6,666 nucleotides of DNA from Nitrososphaerota archaeon. GTDB taxonomy: Archaea; Thermoproteota; Nitrososphaeria; Nitrososphaerales; JAPUIC01. The stretch covers positions 1 to 6,666 of the forward strand of contig JAPUIC010000099.1 in the NCBI GenBank assembly GCA_027297425.1. The letters are read 5' to 3'. Numbering within the stretch: the stretch's first letter is position 1; the number at the start of each line of letters is the position of its first letter. The notes under the pieces are model-generated. The model was not told the DNA's origin. It saw only the letters and a list, made by a program, of their open reading frames with translations, and did not search any database. The position numbers were made by a program, and so were the translations under genes. This document shows positions 1 to 6,088 of this stretch, in pieces.

Positions 1-2
1 GT

Positions 3-536
3 AACATAGAGCTCTTCTTCCATTCCTTGCCGATCAGTCGTAGACCGATAGAGGTTTTTTCAGGTCCTGCTTGTAATAAGCATCTGGCACGTGATGTTTG
101 GTTAGAGCTCGACTTGGCCGGGTCTGAGCTTCTTGTCATCGGGACATCTAACTTTGATTTTATACTAGAGCCTATCAAACCGATTGAGCCTCAAAAGATT
201 CGCGTCATGAAGATGGATGAGGTCCTGCAGAGAGCTTCTGAATCAGAATGGGTCCCATGTAAAGAGGGAGAGGTCGAGTTCGTCTTTCAAGAAGAGTTCA
301 GTGTGTATCTATCACTTCCCATTCTGAGAGAGATTGGTTGGGAGAAGTATGCAGTAGCTGGAAAAGATCGAGTTCCGGATAGACTTGTTCAGATTACTAT
401 CGATGAAGCAATGACTGGTGTGAACTCCAACCTAAGTTTTTGGTTAGAACTAAGTTCGATGATCCAGCGGGAGAGGAGAATAAAATTGGAGAGTCCATGC
501 ATTCCTGTGCGGTTACCCTTAGCACAGATCCGGTAA
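3..536 (+). CDS. Unrecognised soluble protein, 5'-truncated by window edge
   Basis: The reading frame is open from the first bases of the window to the TAA at 534-536, so this is the C-terminal part (about 177 residues) of a longer protein. A TTG at 27 could be read as a start, but the frame continues upstream of it without a stop, so that codon is probably an internal leucine. The visible part has no signal peptide and no membrane segment. It alternates short hydrophobic strands with charged stretches and has a few scattered cysteines, none in a metal-binding spacing. I do not recognise a family and assign no function. It converges on the large minus-strand fusion gene, with only 31 bp between the stop codons, so the two are not co-transcribed. 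The frame is confident; the function is unknown. Confidence 0.6.
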   Translation, partial: NIELFFHSLPISRRPIEVFSGPACNKHLARDVWLELDLAGSELLVIGTSNFDFILEPIKPIEPQKIRVMKMDEVLQRASESEWVPCKEGEVEFVFQEEFSVYLSLPILREIGWEKYAVAGKDRVPDRLVQITIDEAMTGVNSNLSFWLELSSMIQRERRIKLESPCIPVRLPLAQIR

Positions 537-567
537 GATGAGTTCGAGGCCTCCTAGTCTCTTATTA

Positions 568-3500
568 TTACTTACACGGAAGGAATCTTACCGTAGCTTC
601 CATCTCATCGAGGATATCTCGGAAGGCGTTGAGGGTGCTATCGACTTCCTTGATAGTCGTGTTCTTGGATAATGATATTCTAATCGCGCAGTGAGCATCC
701 TCATTACTCATCCCCATGGCTAAGAGAGCATGAGATGGTTCGGGAGAGCCTGACTTACAGGCAGAACCAGATGAAAGAGCGATACCCTTCTGGTCCATCG
801 CTAACACCAGAGACTCACCCCTTAGGTTTGGAAGTGTCATGTTCAACGTATTCGGCAGCCTCTTATCCGGATGACCGTTTACTCTTGCTTCAGGAACATG
901 CTTCTTTATTCCAGCCTCTAATCGATCTCTGAGGACCTTAACATTCTCCATCTCGCGGAGTGTAGAAATAGCCAATTCAGCCGCCATTCCCATGCCCACA
1001 ATTCCTGAAACGTTCTCAGTGCCTGATCTGAGCCCACTTTCCTGCTCTCCCCCATGTACTAGAGGCTCAAGCTCAATCCCTCTTTTCACGAATAAGACTC
1101 CAACTCCCTTTGGTCCGTAAAACTTGTGTCCCGACAAGGTAAGTAGATCAACATCAAGATCTTCCACATCGATTGGAATCTTACCCGCTGCTTGAACAGC
1201 GTCAGTGTGGAAGAACGAACCACCATCATGGGCTATCTGTGCCAACTCCTTAATTGGCTGAATTGTTCCTACTTCATTATTAGCCATCATCACTGAAACC
1301 AGAATGGTATCCTTAGTCATGGCTTTTTTCAACTTCAGAGGATCCAGCAGACCGTGCTGATCCACGCCGAGGTAAGTAACTCTGAAACCCTGTTCTTCAA
1401 GAAAGTGGCAGCTGTTGAGTACAGCAGGATGCTCCACTTTTGTAGTGATTATGTGAGTACCCTTCTTTCTGAAGGCGAAGGCGATCCCTTTCAGGGCGAG
1501 ATTATCTGCCTCAGTCCCGCTACCAGTGAAGGTAATGCGACGCGGTTTGGTATTTATCAAATTCGCTACTTGCCTTCTGGCATTATCGATCGCATCTCTC
1601 GCGGTTCTCCCCTTTCCATAAAGTCCTGAGGGGTTACCATGCTCATCGCTCAGAGATGGAATCATAGCTTCTCTAACTTCAGTAGCCACTTTCGTAGTCG
1701 CATTGTTATCGAGGTAAACGAGTTGCCCTATCTTCTTTCTAGGCTTCTGGATCTTTAATATTGGCTGGCTGCTGGTTACTGCAGCAACAGCTCTAGATCC
1801 AGGGGTACCGTCCCCAATCTTAACTACGTCGCATAGGAGAGCTTTGTAGACAGGGAAGCCAGATATCACATCGTGGTTTTCAAGGTCTGTCAGTTCATTT
1901 ACATTACAGTTCTGCCATGCGACCGGACCTACGGGGCCACCGCCACCCATGTTCGCATCTATTGCACCTGAAACTATTCTATCCGTTACATGAGCTCTGA
2001 ACTGAGCGCTACCCCTCAATGTTCGTAGTTCGACTAGATCTCCGTCGAGAATCTTACGTGCTTTCGCATCGGTTTGATTCATCTCTAGGGATGGTTCGGG
2101 ATGATCTTTCAACAAACCTTTGATGCCATGATGCTGAGATCGGAAATCAGTATGAGGTCTAGCACCGGAATTAAAGACAAGGGGGAAATCCTTCGTAACC
2201 TGGGGGCTGGCAATCGGCCCTTCTACAGGTTCAGTATACTTTGGTAGCGGTTCATACCCGTAGTCCAACAAGACGTTCGATGCAATTTCGAACTTACCCG
2301 ATGGAGTATCGAACCCAGGCTTGCCATCTTGTCGCAGTCCACCCTTCTCCCATTTGCGGTATTCCATCATCGGTGACTTGATCTTGGCAATTCCGCCGTT
2401 TTCCCGCACCTGGTCTAGTGTAAAGTCCGAACCACTCAACACGTGATGGAGCAATTCTTCCTCGGTCTGAGGGTACAGGTGTCCATAGCCTAGCCGCTTA
2501 GCTAGTTCGGCCATTATGAGGTAATCATTTCTGGCCTCTCCTAGGGGTTCGATAATCTTTTCTCTAATTCTAAAGAGAGGACCATAGGACATATACGATT
2601 CAATCTCGAACATGGTAGTTGCGGGGAGCAAGATATCGGCGTATGCCGCATCTGCCGTCAGCTGCCTATCTATACACACAACGAAATCTAGCTTGCCGAG
2701 AGTTTCGCGCCATTTCGGAGTCTCAGGCCAAGAGGTAAGGATTGATGCACCGTGAATAATTAGGGCCTTAATGGGATATGGTCGTCCATCGAGAACGGCG
2801 TCTATCAAACCAGTTGCATGACATTCCCCCCTATAGTGCGTGTATACTGGAAAACGGTCCCGTCCAGCAGATGGTGTATTCGGACTAGCTACATTTCCCG
2901 ACCTGTTAATTGGAAATTGAGAATCCAACATAGCTAAACAGAGACCGCCTGGTGCATCCAGATGACCCGCAAGGGCCCAGAAGGTCATCACCGCTCGGAT
3001 GGCCTGAATTCCGCTGTTAGAATATTCTAAGCCCGTATACATGATGGGTGCAGCACCGCTAGCTTTGCATATTCTACGAGTTAGATCGGTTATTGTATCC
3101 TTAGGAATACCCGTGATACCCTCTACTATCTCAGGACGGAAATGTTGCACGTACTCGGCAAGCTCATCAAAGCCCAGAGTCCAATTTTTGGCAAAATTCT
3201 CATCGTAAAGTTCCTCCTCGATCATCACGTTAATCATACCCAGTGCTAGTGCACCATCAGTCCCCGGACGAATGGGAATCCATTCAGCGTCGCAACTAAT
3301 AGCTGTATCCGTACGCCGCGGATCAATGACTACAATTTCGGCACCCCTGTGTTTTGCTTGTTCCAAACGGTGCATGTCGAGGGGTGGAGAGTCGGTAGCA
3401 GGATTTGAGCCCCATACAACTAATAGATCTGCGTTCTCAATGTCGGTAAACATGTTCACCAACATCCGCCCCATTGTTACGTGAGGAGCAATCATAGCAA

Positions 3501-3975
3501 AAGAGACGTAACAGAGAGCACCAACACCCATCGTGTTTGGTGATCCGAAAGGAAATAGGACGCTTGATGCGGAGGAGACCTCGACACCCTTGGGTTGGAA
3601 TATATCACAGAGAGATAGCTCGAAAGCGCCTCGACCCGTATAGACAGAGGTGGCTTCGGGTCCAAACTCATCTTTAATTTGGTTTAAACGGTCAGCGATG
3701 GTTTCATAAGCCTCATCCCAAGTTATTCTTTCGAACTTGAAGCTACCCTTAGGTCCAACCCTCTTTTGAGGATACAAGAGCCGATCTTGTGAGTAGATTA
3801 TTTCTGGTGCGTGTGCACCTCGTCGGCAGATCATACCCAACGGATGCCCTTCATCAGCTGCAATGCTAACTATCTTACCGTCCTGCATCCCTAGCTTGAC
3901 CCAACAACCCGCAGGACATATCCCACAGATGCCGCGCTTCTCGGTCACCTCAGTAGTGGCCTTAATCAATGACAC
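568..3975 (-). CDS. Molybdopterin oxidoreductase fused to a NifS/IscS-type cysteine desulfurase
   Basis: Single 1135-aa frame with two complete enzymes. Residues 1-720 form a DMSO-reductase-superfamily subunit. C17, C20, C24 and C50 (C-x2-C-x3-C-x25-C) would hold a 4Fe-4S cluster. GSPN at 144-147 precedes C155, the likely Mo ligand. WGSNP 188-192, DPRRT 218-222, RPGTDG 236-241, ADILLP 446-451 and a C-terminal dinucleotide-binding domain (about 598-720) complete the fold. Residues 752-1135 form a PLP cysteine desulfurase: NNATT 757-761, H849, NNEVGT 899-904, D925, Q928, Schiff-base K951 in SGHK, catalytic C1073 in SSGSAC, R1099. The linker 721-751 has no in-frame ATG, GTG or TTG. The start is GTG (3975-3973), directly preceded by an in-frame TGA, with GGAAG 5 nt upstream. 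There is no Tat or Sec signal, so it is probably cytoplasmic. The Mo substrate (formate, sulfur compound or other) cannot be told. Domain calls are very confident; the fused role is inference. Confidence 0.93.
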   Translation of the reverse strand: MSLIKATTEVTEKRGICGICPAGCWVKLGMQDGKIVSIAADEGHPLGMICRRGAHAPEIIYSQDRLLYPQKRVGPKGSFKFERITWDEAYETIADRLNQIKDEFGPEATSVYTGRGAFELSLCDIFQPKGVEVSSASSVLFPFGSPNTMGVGALCYVSFAMIAPHVTMGRMLVNMFTDIENADLLVVWGSNPATDSPPLDMHRLEQAKHRGAEIVVIDPRRTDTAISCDAEWIPIRPGTDGALALGMINVMIEEELYDENFAKNWTLGFDELAEYVQHFRPEIVEGITGIPKDTITDLTRRICKASGAAPIMYTGLEYSNSGIQAIRAVMTFWALAGHLDAPGGLCLAMLDSQFPINRSGNVASPNTPSAGRDRFPVYTHYRGECHATGLIDAVLDGRPYPIKALIIHGASILTSWPETPKWRETLGKLDFVVCIDRQLTADAAYADILLPATTMFEIESYMSYGPLFRIREKIIEPLGEARNDYLIMAELAKRLGYGHLYPQTEEELLHHVLSGSDFTLDQVRENGGIAKIKSPMMEYRKWEKGGLRQDGKPGFDTPSGKFEIASNVLLDYGYEPLPKYTEPVEGPIASPQVTKDFPLVFNSGARPHTDFRSQHHGIKGLLKDHPEPSLEMNQTDAKARKILDGDLVELRTLRGSAQFRAHVTDRIVSGAIDANMGGGGPVGPVAWQNCNVNELTDLENHDVISGFPVYKALLCDVVKIGDGTPGSRAVAAVTSSQPILKIQKPRKKIGQLVYLDNNATTKVATEVREAMIPSLSDEHGNPSGLYGKGRTARDAIDNARRQVANLINTKPRRITFTGSGTEADNLALKGIAFAFRKKGTHIITTKVEHPAVLNSCHFLEEQGFRVTYLGVDQHGLLDPLKLKKAMTKDTILVSVMMANNEVGTIQPIKELAQIAHDGGSFFHTDAVQAAGKIPIDVEDLDVDLLTLSGHKFYGPKGVGVLFVKRGIELEPLVHGGEQESGLRSGTENVSGIVGMGMAAELAISTLREMENVKVLRDRLEAGIKKHVPEARVNGHPDKRLPNTLNMTLPNLRGESLVLAMDQKGIALSSGSACKSGSPEPSHALLAMGMSNEDAHCAIRISLSKNTTIKEVDSTLNAFRDILDEMEATVRFLPCK

Positions 3976-3993
3976 TCATACTTCCGATCCAAA

Positions 3994-4016
3994 GTATTAG
4001 TATGTTACTTTTTTCA
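3994..4016 (-). promoter_or_regulatory. Possible TATA/BRE promoter of the fusion gene
   Basis: On the minus strand the sequence CATACTAA (3997-4004) is centred about 25 nt upstream of the GTG start. It is preceded by an A-rich stretch that could act as a TFB recognition element. This spacing would give an almost leaderless transcript, but GGAAG just before the GTG looks like a Shine-Dalgarno site and would favour a leadered one. The box is a weak match to the archaeal TATA consensus. An alternative is CTTTATTT further upstream (about 4048-4055, read on the minus strand). Confidence 0.25.
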
Positions 4017-4110
4017 TTATCCTAAACAGATCGTCTCGTTTTGATAGAAATAAAGGGAAATTAGCTCATTCGACTCGATCGGGCTAGTTTTTTCGTCTGT
4101 AGCATTTTAC

Positions 4111-4124
4111 CCAGGAACACCTGG
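4111..4124. repeat. Perfect inverted repeat abutting the GTG start at 4128
   Basis: CCAGG-AACA-CCTGG has two perfect 5-bp arms around a 4-nt spacer and ends three bases before the GTG start of the first Nudix-like gene. It lies in the 152-bp divergent intergenic region (3976-4127). It could be an operator for a dimeric regulator, or a small RNA hairpin if transcription starts upstream. Five-base arms also arise by chance, so the role is open. I see no other clear element in this intergenic region apart from the weak promoter candidates for the minus-strand gene. Confidence 0.3.
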
Positions 4125-4127
4125 ATT

Positions 4128-4652
4128 GTGCAGATATCTTCAAATAACACAGTGTACCTAAATTCGAATGAATTGGCAAATCCGAAATATGCTGTACTTC
4201 AGAGAATGAAAAAGCATGATTTTAACGCTCCAGATCAGTTGCACGTATCTTCCTTCGTTTTCATTAGAAATAAGAAGGGTGAGATTCTACTTGAGAAAAT
4301 AGCAAAGGACTTCGAGGGTCCGGCGGCAGGTAAATGGGTTATTCCTGGACTTGTGCTGAAGTTTGGTGAGCATCCTGACGAAGGGGCCAAAAGAGTTTTT
4401 GTAGAGGAATTAGAAATTAAGGCAAGGCCGTTTAGATTCTACCAGAACCAATCACACTTGGAAACTAATGGTCATTGGGACATCCTGTATATCTACGAAA
4501 GCGACGCGATTCCAGAGTCTCAATTACGAAAGCCCGCAAAGGGAATCGACAAATTTCAGTATTACAATCCAGCAAAACTCCCTAAGCCTCTAGGCTATGG
4601 GATAAAGGACATTCTTATGGCAGAAAAGAAGCCAGGGAAGACCTTCAAGTAA
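4128..4652 (+). CDS. Nudix-fold protein with degenerate Nudix box (first of tandem pair)
   Basis: 174 aa, soluble. A beta strand (VSSFVFI, 40-46) and GKWVIP (68-73) lead into a Nudix-like box at about 74-97. Aligned with MutT, the glycine beginning the canonical box is L75. GE (80-81), R89 and E93-E94 are kept, but the glutamate after the arginine in RExxEE is V90, and the late glycine is E96. Nudix enzymes normally cleave nucleoside diphosphates linked to another moiety, with metal held by these glutamates. Loss of one suggests altered or absent hydrolysis, or a ligand-sensing role. NGHWD (114-118) followed by a hydrophobic strand is shared with the next gene. The start is GTG at 4128; an in-frame ATG at 4206 (residue 27) is a serious alternative and would give a 148-aa protein that still includes the whole fold. 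No clear Shine-Dalgarno or TATA box precedes the GTG. Confidence 0.8.
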   Translation: MQISSNNTVYLNSNELANPKYAVLQRMKKHDFNAPDQLHVSSFVFIRNKKGEILLEKIAKDFEGPAAGKWVIPGLVLKFGEHPDEGAKRVFVEELEIKARPFRFYQNQSHLETNGHWDILYIYESDAIPESQLRKPAKGIDKFQYYNPAKLPKPLGYGIKDILMAEKKPGKTFK

Positions 4653-4675
4653 TTATCAAAGTCGAATCTCCTAAA

Positions 4676-4683
4676 CTTTAAAT
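4676..4683 (+). promoter_or_regulatory. TATA-like box for the second Nudix-like gene
   Basis: CTTTAAAT is centred about 28 nt upstream of the ATG at 4708, in the 55-bp gap after the first Nudix-like gene. This is the archaeal TATA position for a start site at or just before the ATG, so the message would be nearly leaderless. No Shine-Dalgarno sequence lies before the ATG, which fits. The second Nudix-like gene may therefore have its own promoter, despite sitting close behind its paralogue on the same strand. Confidence 0.5.
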
Positions 4684-4707
4684 CAATTTATCCCGGCTTA
4701 TGTATCC

Positions 4708-5205
4708 ATGAGTACGGTAAAGGGACGGTTTGCAATATTCGGTACGGGCCAAGATCATCGGTCACACACGCCAGAGCACGGTGTCTGTCTTTCGAGTTTC
4801 CTAGTTATCAAAAAGGGTGAGGACGTATTGCTTGGAAAGGTGGGTGATGCGGAAGTCTGGAAGGAAAAATGGTGCCTGCCTTGGATTGAAGAACGATGGA
4901 AGGGCAAATGGGTGCTTCCAGCAAGTCATCTCTTAATGGGAGAGCATCCAAATGAAGCTGCAAAGAGAATTATGAGAGATATGCTTGGAGAAAGTACGCT
5001 GACCCCCACATTTCTTAAGGTATTGTCATTTATGGGAGAGAACGGTCATTGGGACGTCTGTTTTGCATACGGAGCCGACATAGATCATGATATTCCCAAA
5101 CCCTCTTGGTTCTCAGAGTTGAGTTTTCTTAACGTGAAAGATGTCGAAAGCTCTTCTTTCGGAAGAGGGCACGACGAAATATTAAAGGATCTTAATGGTA
5201 GCTAG
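4708..5205 (+). CDS. Nudix-fold protein with divergent Nudix box (second of tandem pair)
   Basis: 165 aa, soluble, start ATG with a TATA-like box at the leaderless distance. It is related to the preceding gene: both have a VxxSSF strand (here 26-31), GKWVxP (66-71), GEHP (78-81) and NGHWD (112-116). In the Nudix box (about 72-94), G78-E79 and R87 are kept. The three other catalytic positions of RExxEE read I88, D91 and M92, so most metal ligands are missing. Before the box it carries about 10 residues more than its neighbour, containing WKEKWCLPW (51-59), which resembles WKGKWVLPA (64-72). Canonical Nudix hydrolysis is doubtful. Binding or sensing of a nucleotide-like ligand, or chemistry with other residues, are alternatives. 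The fold call is fairly confident; the function is unknown. It converges on the membrane-protein gene, with 16 bp between the stop codons. Confidence 0.8.
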   Translation: MSTVKGRFAIFGTGQDHRSHTPEHGVCLSSFLVIKKGEDVLLGKVGDAEVWKEKWCLPWIEERWKGKWVLPASHLLMGEHPNEAAKRIMRDMLGESTLTPTFLKVLSFMGENGHWDVCFAYGADIDHDIPKPSWFSELSFLNVKDVESSSFGRGHDEILKDLNGS

Positions 5206-5221
5206 ATCACACATCTCGGTC

Positions 5222-5668
5222 CTACCGCACTAGATATCTAGCTAGTAGTGAAAGGAATACGGCGATCCAGCCCGTAGAGTTCAGCATTATTAGAACCAAT
5301 TCAGTAGCCGCTGGACCTCCCTGAAACATGGTCTGTCCGAACAGGAAAAGCATGGTGAGAATGGTAACTCCAGACCCCATCGTGATCAAGAATTTCCCTA
5401 ACCACTTAATCCGGATCAAAATTAAACCTCCAACGATAACGGTTATGCCCCCGAGGCCAGCAAGGATAGATAATATTTGTTCGATTAAGGTGAGTGAGAG
5501 TATAATGAGAGAAGCATATTCAGAAGAAAAATTTTGTGATATGTAATCTTGAATAAATGAGAAAACTCCAGTCAGTAGACCCAGACCACCACTCCAGCTC
5601 ACAGATATCATCAGAATCCCGGAAATAATGGCCAGGATAGAAGGGATGCTCCGCCTCAAACTTACCAT
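5222..5668 (-). CDS. Small integral membrane protein, unrecognised family
   Basis: 148 aa, very hydrophobic. Helices are visible at about 8-36, 54-85 (long, possibly kinked at the GLGG near 71-74), 90-111 and 122-146. Basic residues R5-R6 precede the first helix and R144/R148 end the protein, so the N- and C-termini probably both face the cytoplasm if there are four crossings. Charged residues inside the membrane are few (E63, and R86/K88 at a loop), so there is no sign of an ion-translocating or catalytic site. The composition, rich in glycine, leucine and isoleucine, is typical of small archaeal hypothetical membrane proteins. No family is recognised and no function is assigned. The start is ATG at 5668-5666; the stop TAG lies 16 bp from the stop of the converging Nudix-like gene. 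It shares an 85-bp divergent promoter region with the tautomerase-like gene. Confidence 0.75.
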   Translation of the reverse strand: MVSLRRSIPSILAIISGILMISVSWSGGLGLLTGVFSFIQDYISQNFSSEYASLIILSLTLIEQILSILAGLGGITVIVGGLILIRIKWLGKFLITMGSGVTILTMLFLFGQTMFQGGPAATELVLIMLNSTGWIAVFLSLLARYLVR

Positions 5669-5700
5669 TTTACGAGCTCTCTGCTAATGAGATAAGAACT

Positions 5701-5710
5701 ATTTATTTTT
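5701..5710 (-). promoter_or_regulatory. TATA-like box for the membrane-protein gene
   Basis: Read on the minus strand this is AAAAATAAAT, centred about 37 nt upstream of the ATG at 5668. With transcription starting 25-27 nt downstream, the leader would be about 10 nt. It lies 13 bp from the TATA-like box of the divergent tautomerase-like gene, so the two promoters would be close enough for factor binding to interfere. Confidence 0.4.
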
Positions 5711-5723
5711 CAATACAGATATT

Positions 5724-5731
5724 CTTTTAAC
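5724..5731 (+). promoter_or_regulatory. TATA-like box for the tautomerase-like gene
   Basis: CTTTTAAC is centred about 26 nt before the ATG at 5754. This is the expected archaeal distance for a transcript starting at the A of the start codon. No Shine-Dalgarno sequence is present in the intervening bases. The box resembles CTTTAAAT upstream of the gene at 4708, which strengthens both calls. Confidence 0.5.
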
Positions 5732-5753
5732 TGTAATTCAATTGTGACCATTT

Positions 5754-5933
5754 ATGCCTACAATAGAAATTCACACCTTAAAGCGAACCGTGGAGGAAAA
5801 GAAGACGATCACTCAGAAGATTACCAAAATCTTTGAGGACCTTGGAGTGAACCCCAAGATTGTTGTTGTAATATTCCACGAAGTATCTAAAGACGAATAC
5901 GGGATGGGTGGAAAACTCCTTAGTGAGTATTAA
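5754..5933 (+). CDS. 4-oxalocrotonate tautomerase-family small protein
   Basis: 59 aa, starting MPTIEIH. This matches the 4-OT family by length (about 60 residues) and layout: an N-terminal proline exposed by removal of Met, a beta strand, EEKK (14-17) opening a helix, LGV-P (30-34), the strand IVVVIFHEV (36-44), and GMGGKL (50-55) at the end. In characterised members the proline is the general base and the proteins assemble as hexamers. Aligned with Pseudomonas 4-OT, Pro1 is kept, Arg11 is probably R11 here after deletion of the adjacent glycine, Arg39 is replaced by valine (V38), and Phe50 by Y49. Loss of Arg39 argues against true 4-oxalocrotonate isomerisation; the substrate is unknown. 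Start ATG, leaderless-type promoter. Family call confident. Confidence 0.88.
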   Translation: MPTIEIHTLKRTVEEKKTITQKITKIFEDLGVNPKIVVVIFHEVSKDEYGMGGKLLSEY

Positions 5934-5947
5934 AATCCTCTAGAAAT

Positions 5948-5961
5948 TATCCATATGGATA
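5948..5961. repeat. Perfect 14-bp palindrome after the tautomerase-like gene
   Basis: TATCCATATGGATA is its own reverse complement and starts 15 nt after the stop codon of the tautomerase-like gene, in the 155-bp gap before the gene at 6089. There is no T-run directly after it, so it does not look like a classical intrinsic terminator. A binding site for a dimeric DNA-binding protein is possible. I see no RNA gene in this gap (5934-6088). Confidence 0.35.
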
Positions 5962-6060
5962 TCAGTTACACAAAAGTTAATAGATTACAGACCTATCTGA
6001 CAGATCTCTGGATCTCTTCTAGATGACATGGATGTAAGCAGCTCCGTCAGTCTGGAATTG

Positions 6061-6068
6061 AAATAATT
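6061..6068 (+). promoter_or_regulatory. TATA-like box supporting the TTG start at 6089
   Basis: AAATAATT is centred about 25 nt upstream of the TTG at 6089. That places a transcript start near the TTG, as for the leaderless genes elsewhere in this window. It is an AT-rich, imperfect match, but its position independently supports a start codon chosen on reading-frame grounds. Confidence 0.35.
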
Positions 6069-6088
6069 ACCTCAGATGAAGATGTCAT

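Noticed and set aside
27..29. TTG as the start codon of the left-edge gene
   Set aside because: The frame is open upstream to the window edge with plausible coding sequence, so the gene most likely begins outside the window.
735..932. Open frame of 65 codons on the plus strand
   Set aside because: It lies inside the cysteine-desulfurase part of the minus-strand fusion gene, whose protein motifs are unmistakable. The plus-strand product has no recognisable features.
1354..1629. Open frame of 91 codons on the plus strand
   Set aside because: It is antisense to conserved desulfurase coding sequence, shows no family signature and is a frame shadow.
1700..1830. Possible frameshift or lost stop joining two genes
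   Set aside because: The frame is continuous in both domains and through the linker, and there is no start codon or ribosome site for a separate desulfurase. The single-gene reading fits best, though only reads can exclude an assembly error.
3272..3484. Open frame of 70 codons on the plus strand
   Set aside because: It is antisense to the conserved Mo-domain motifs around WGSNP and DPRRT and is a frame shadow.
5230..5241. 12-bp palindrome CTAGATATCTAG at the 3' end of the membrane-protein gene
   Set aside because: It lies within coding sequence just before the stop, is AT-rich and built from common short palindromes, and has no T-run; not enough to call a bidirectional terminator.
5328..5546. 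Open frame of 72 codons on the plus strand
   Set aside because: It is antisense to the membrane-protein gene, whose clear hydrophobic helices make the minus strand the real coding strand.
5955..6026. Tiny 23-codon frame after the tautomerase-like gene
   Set aside because: It has no promoter at the right distance and no ribosome site, starts inside a palindrome and has no recognisable motif; too short to support.
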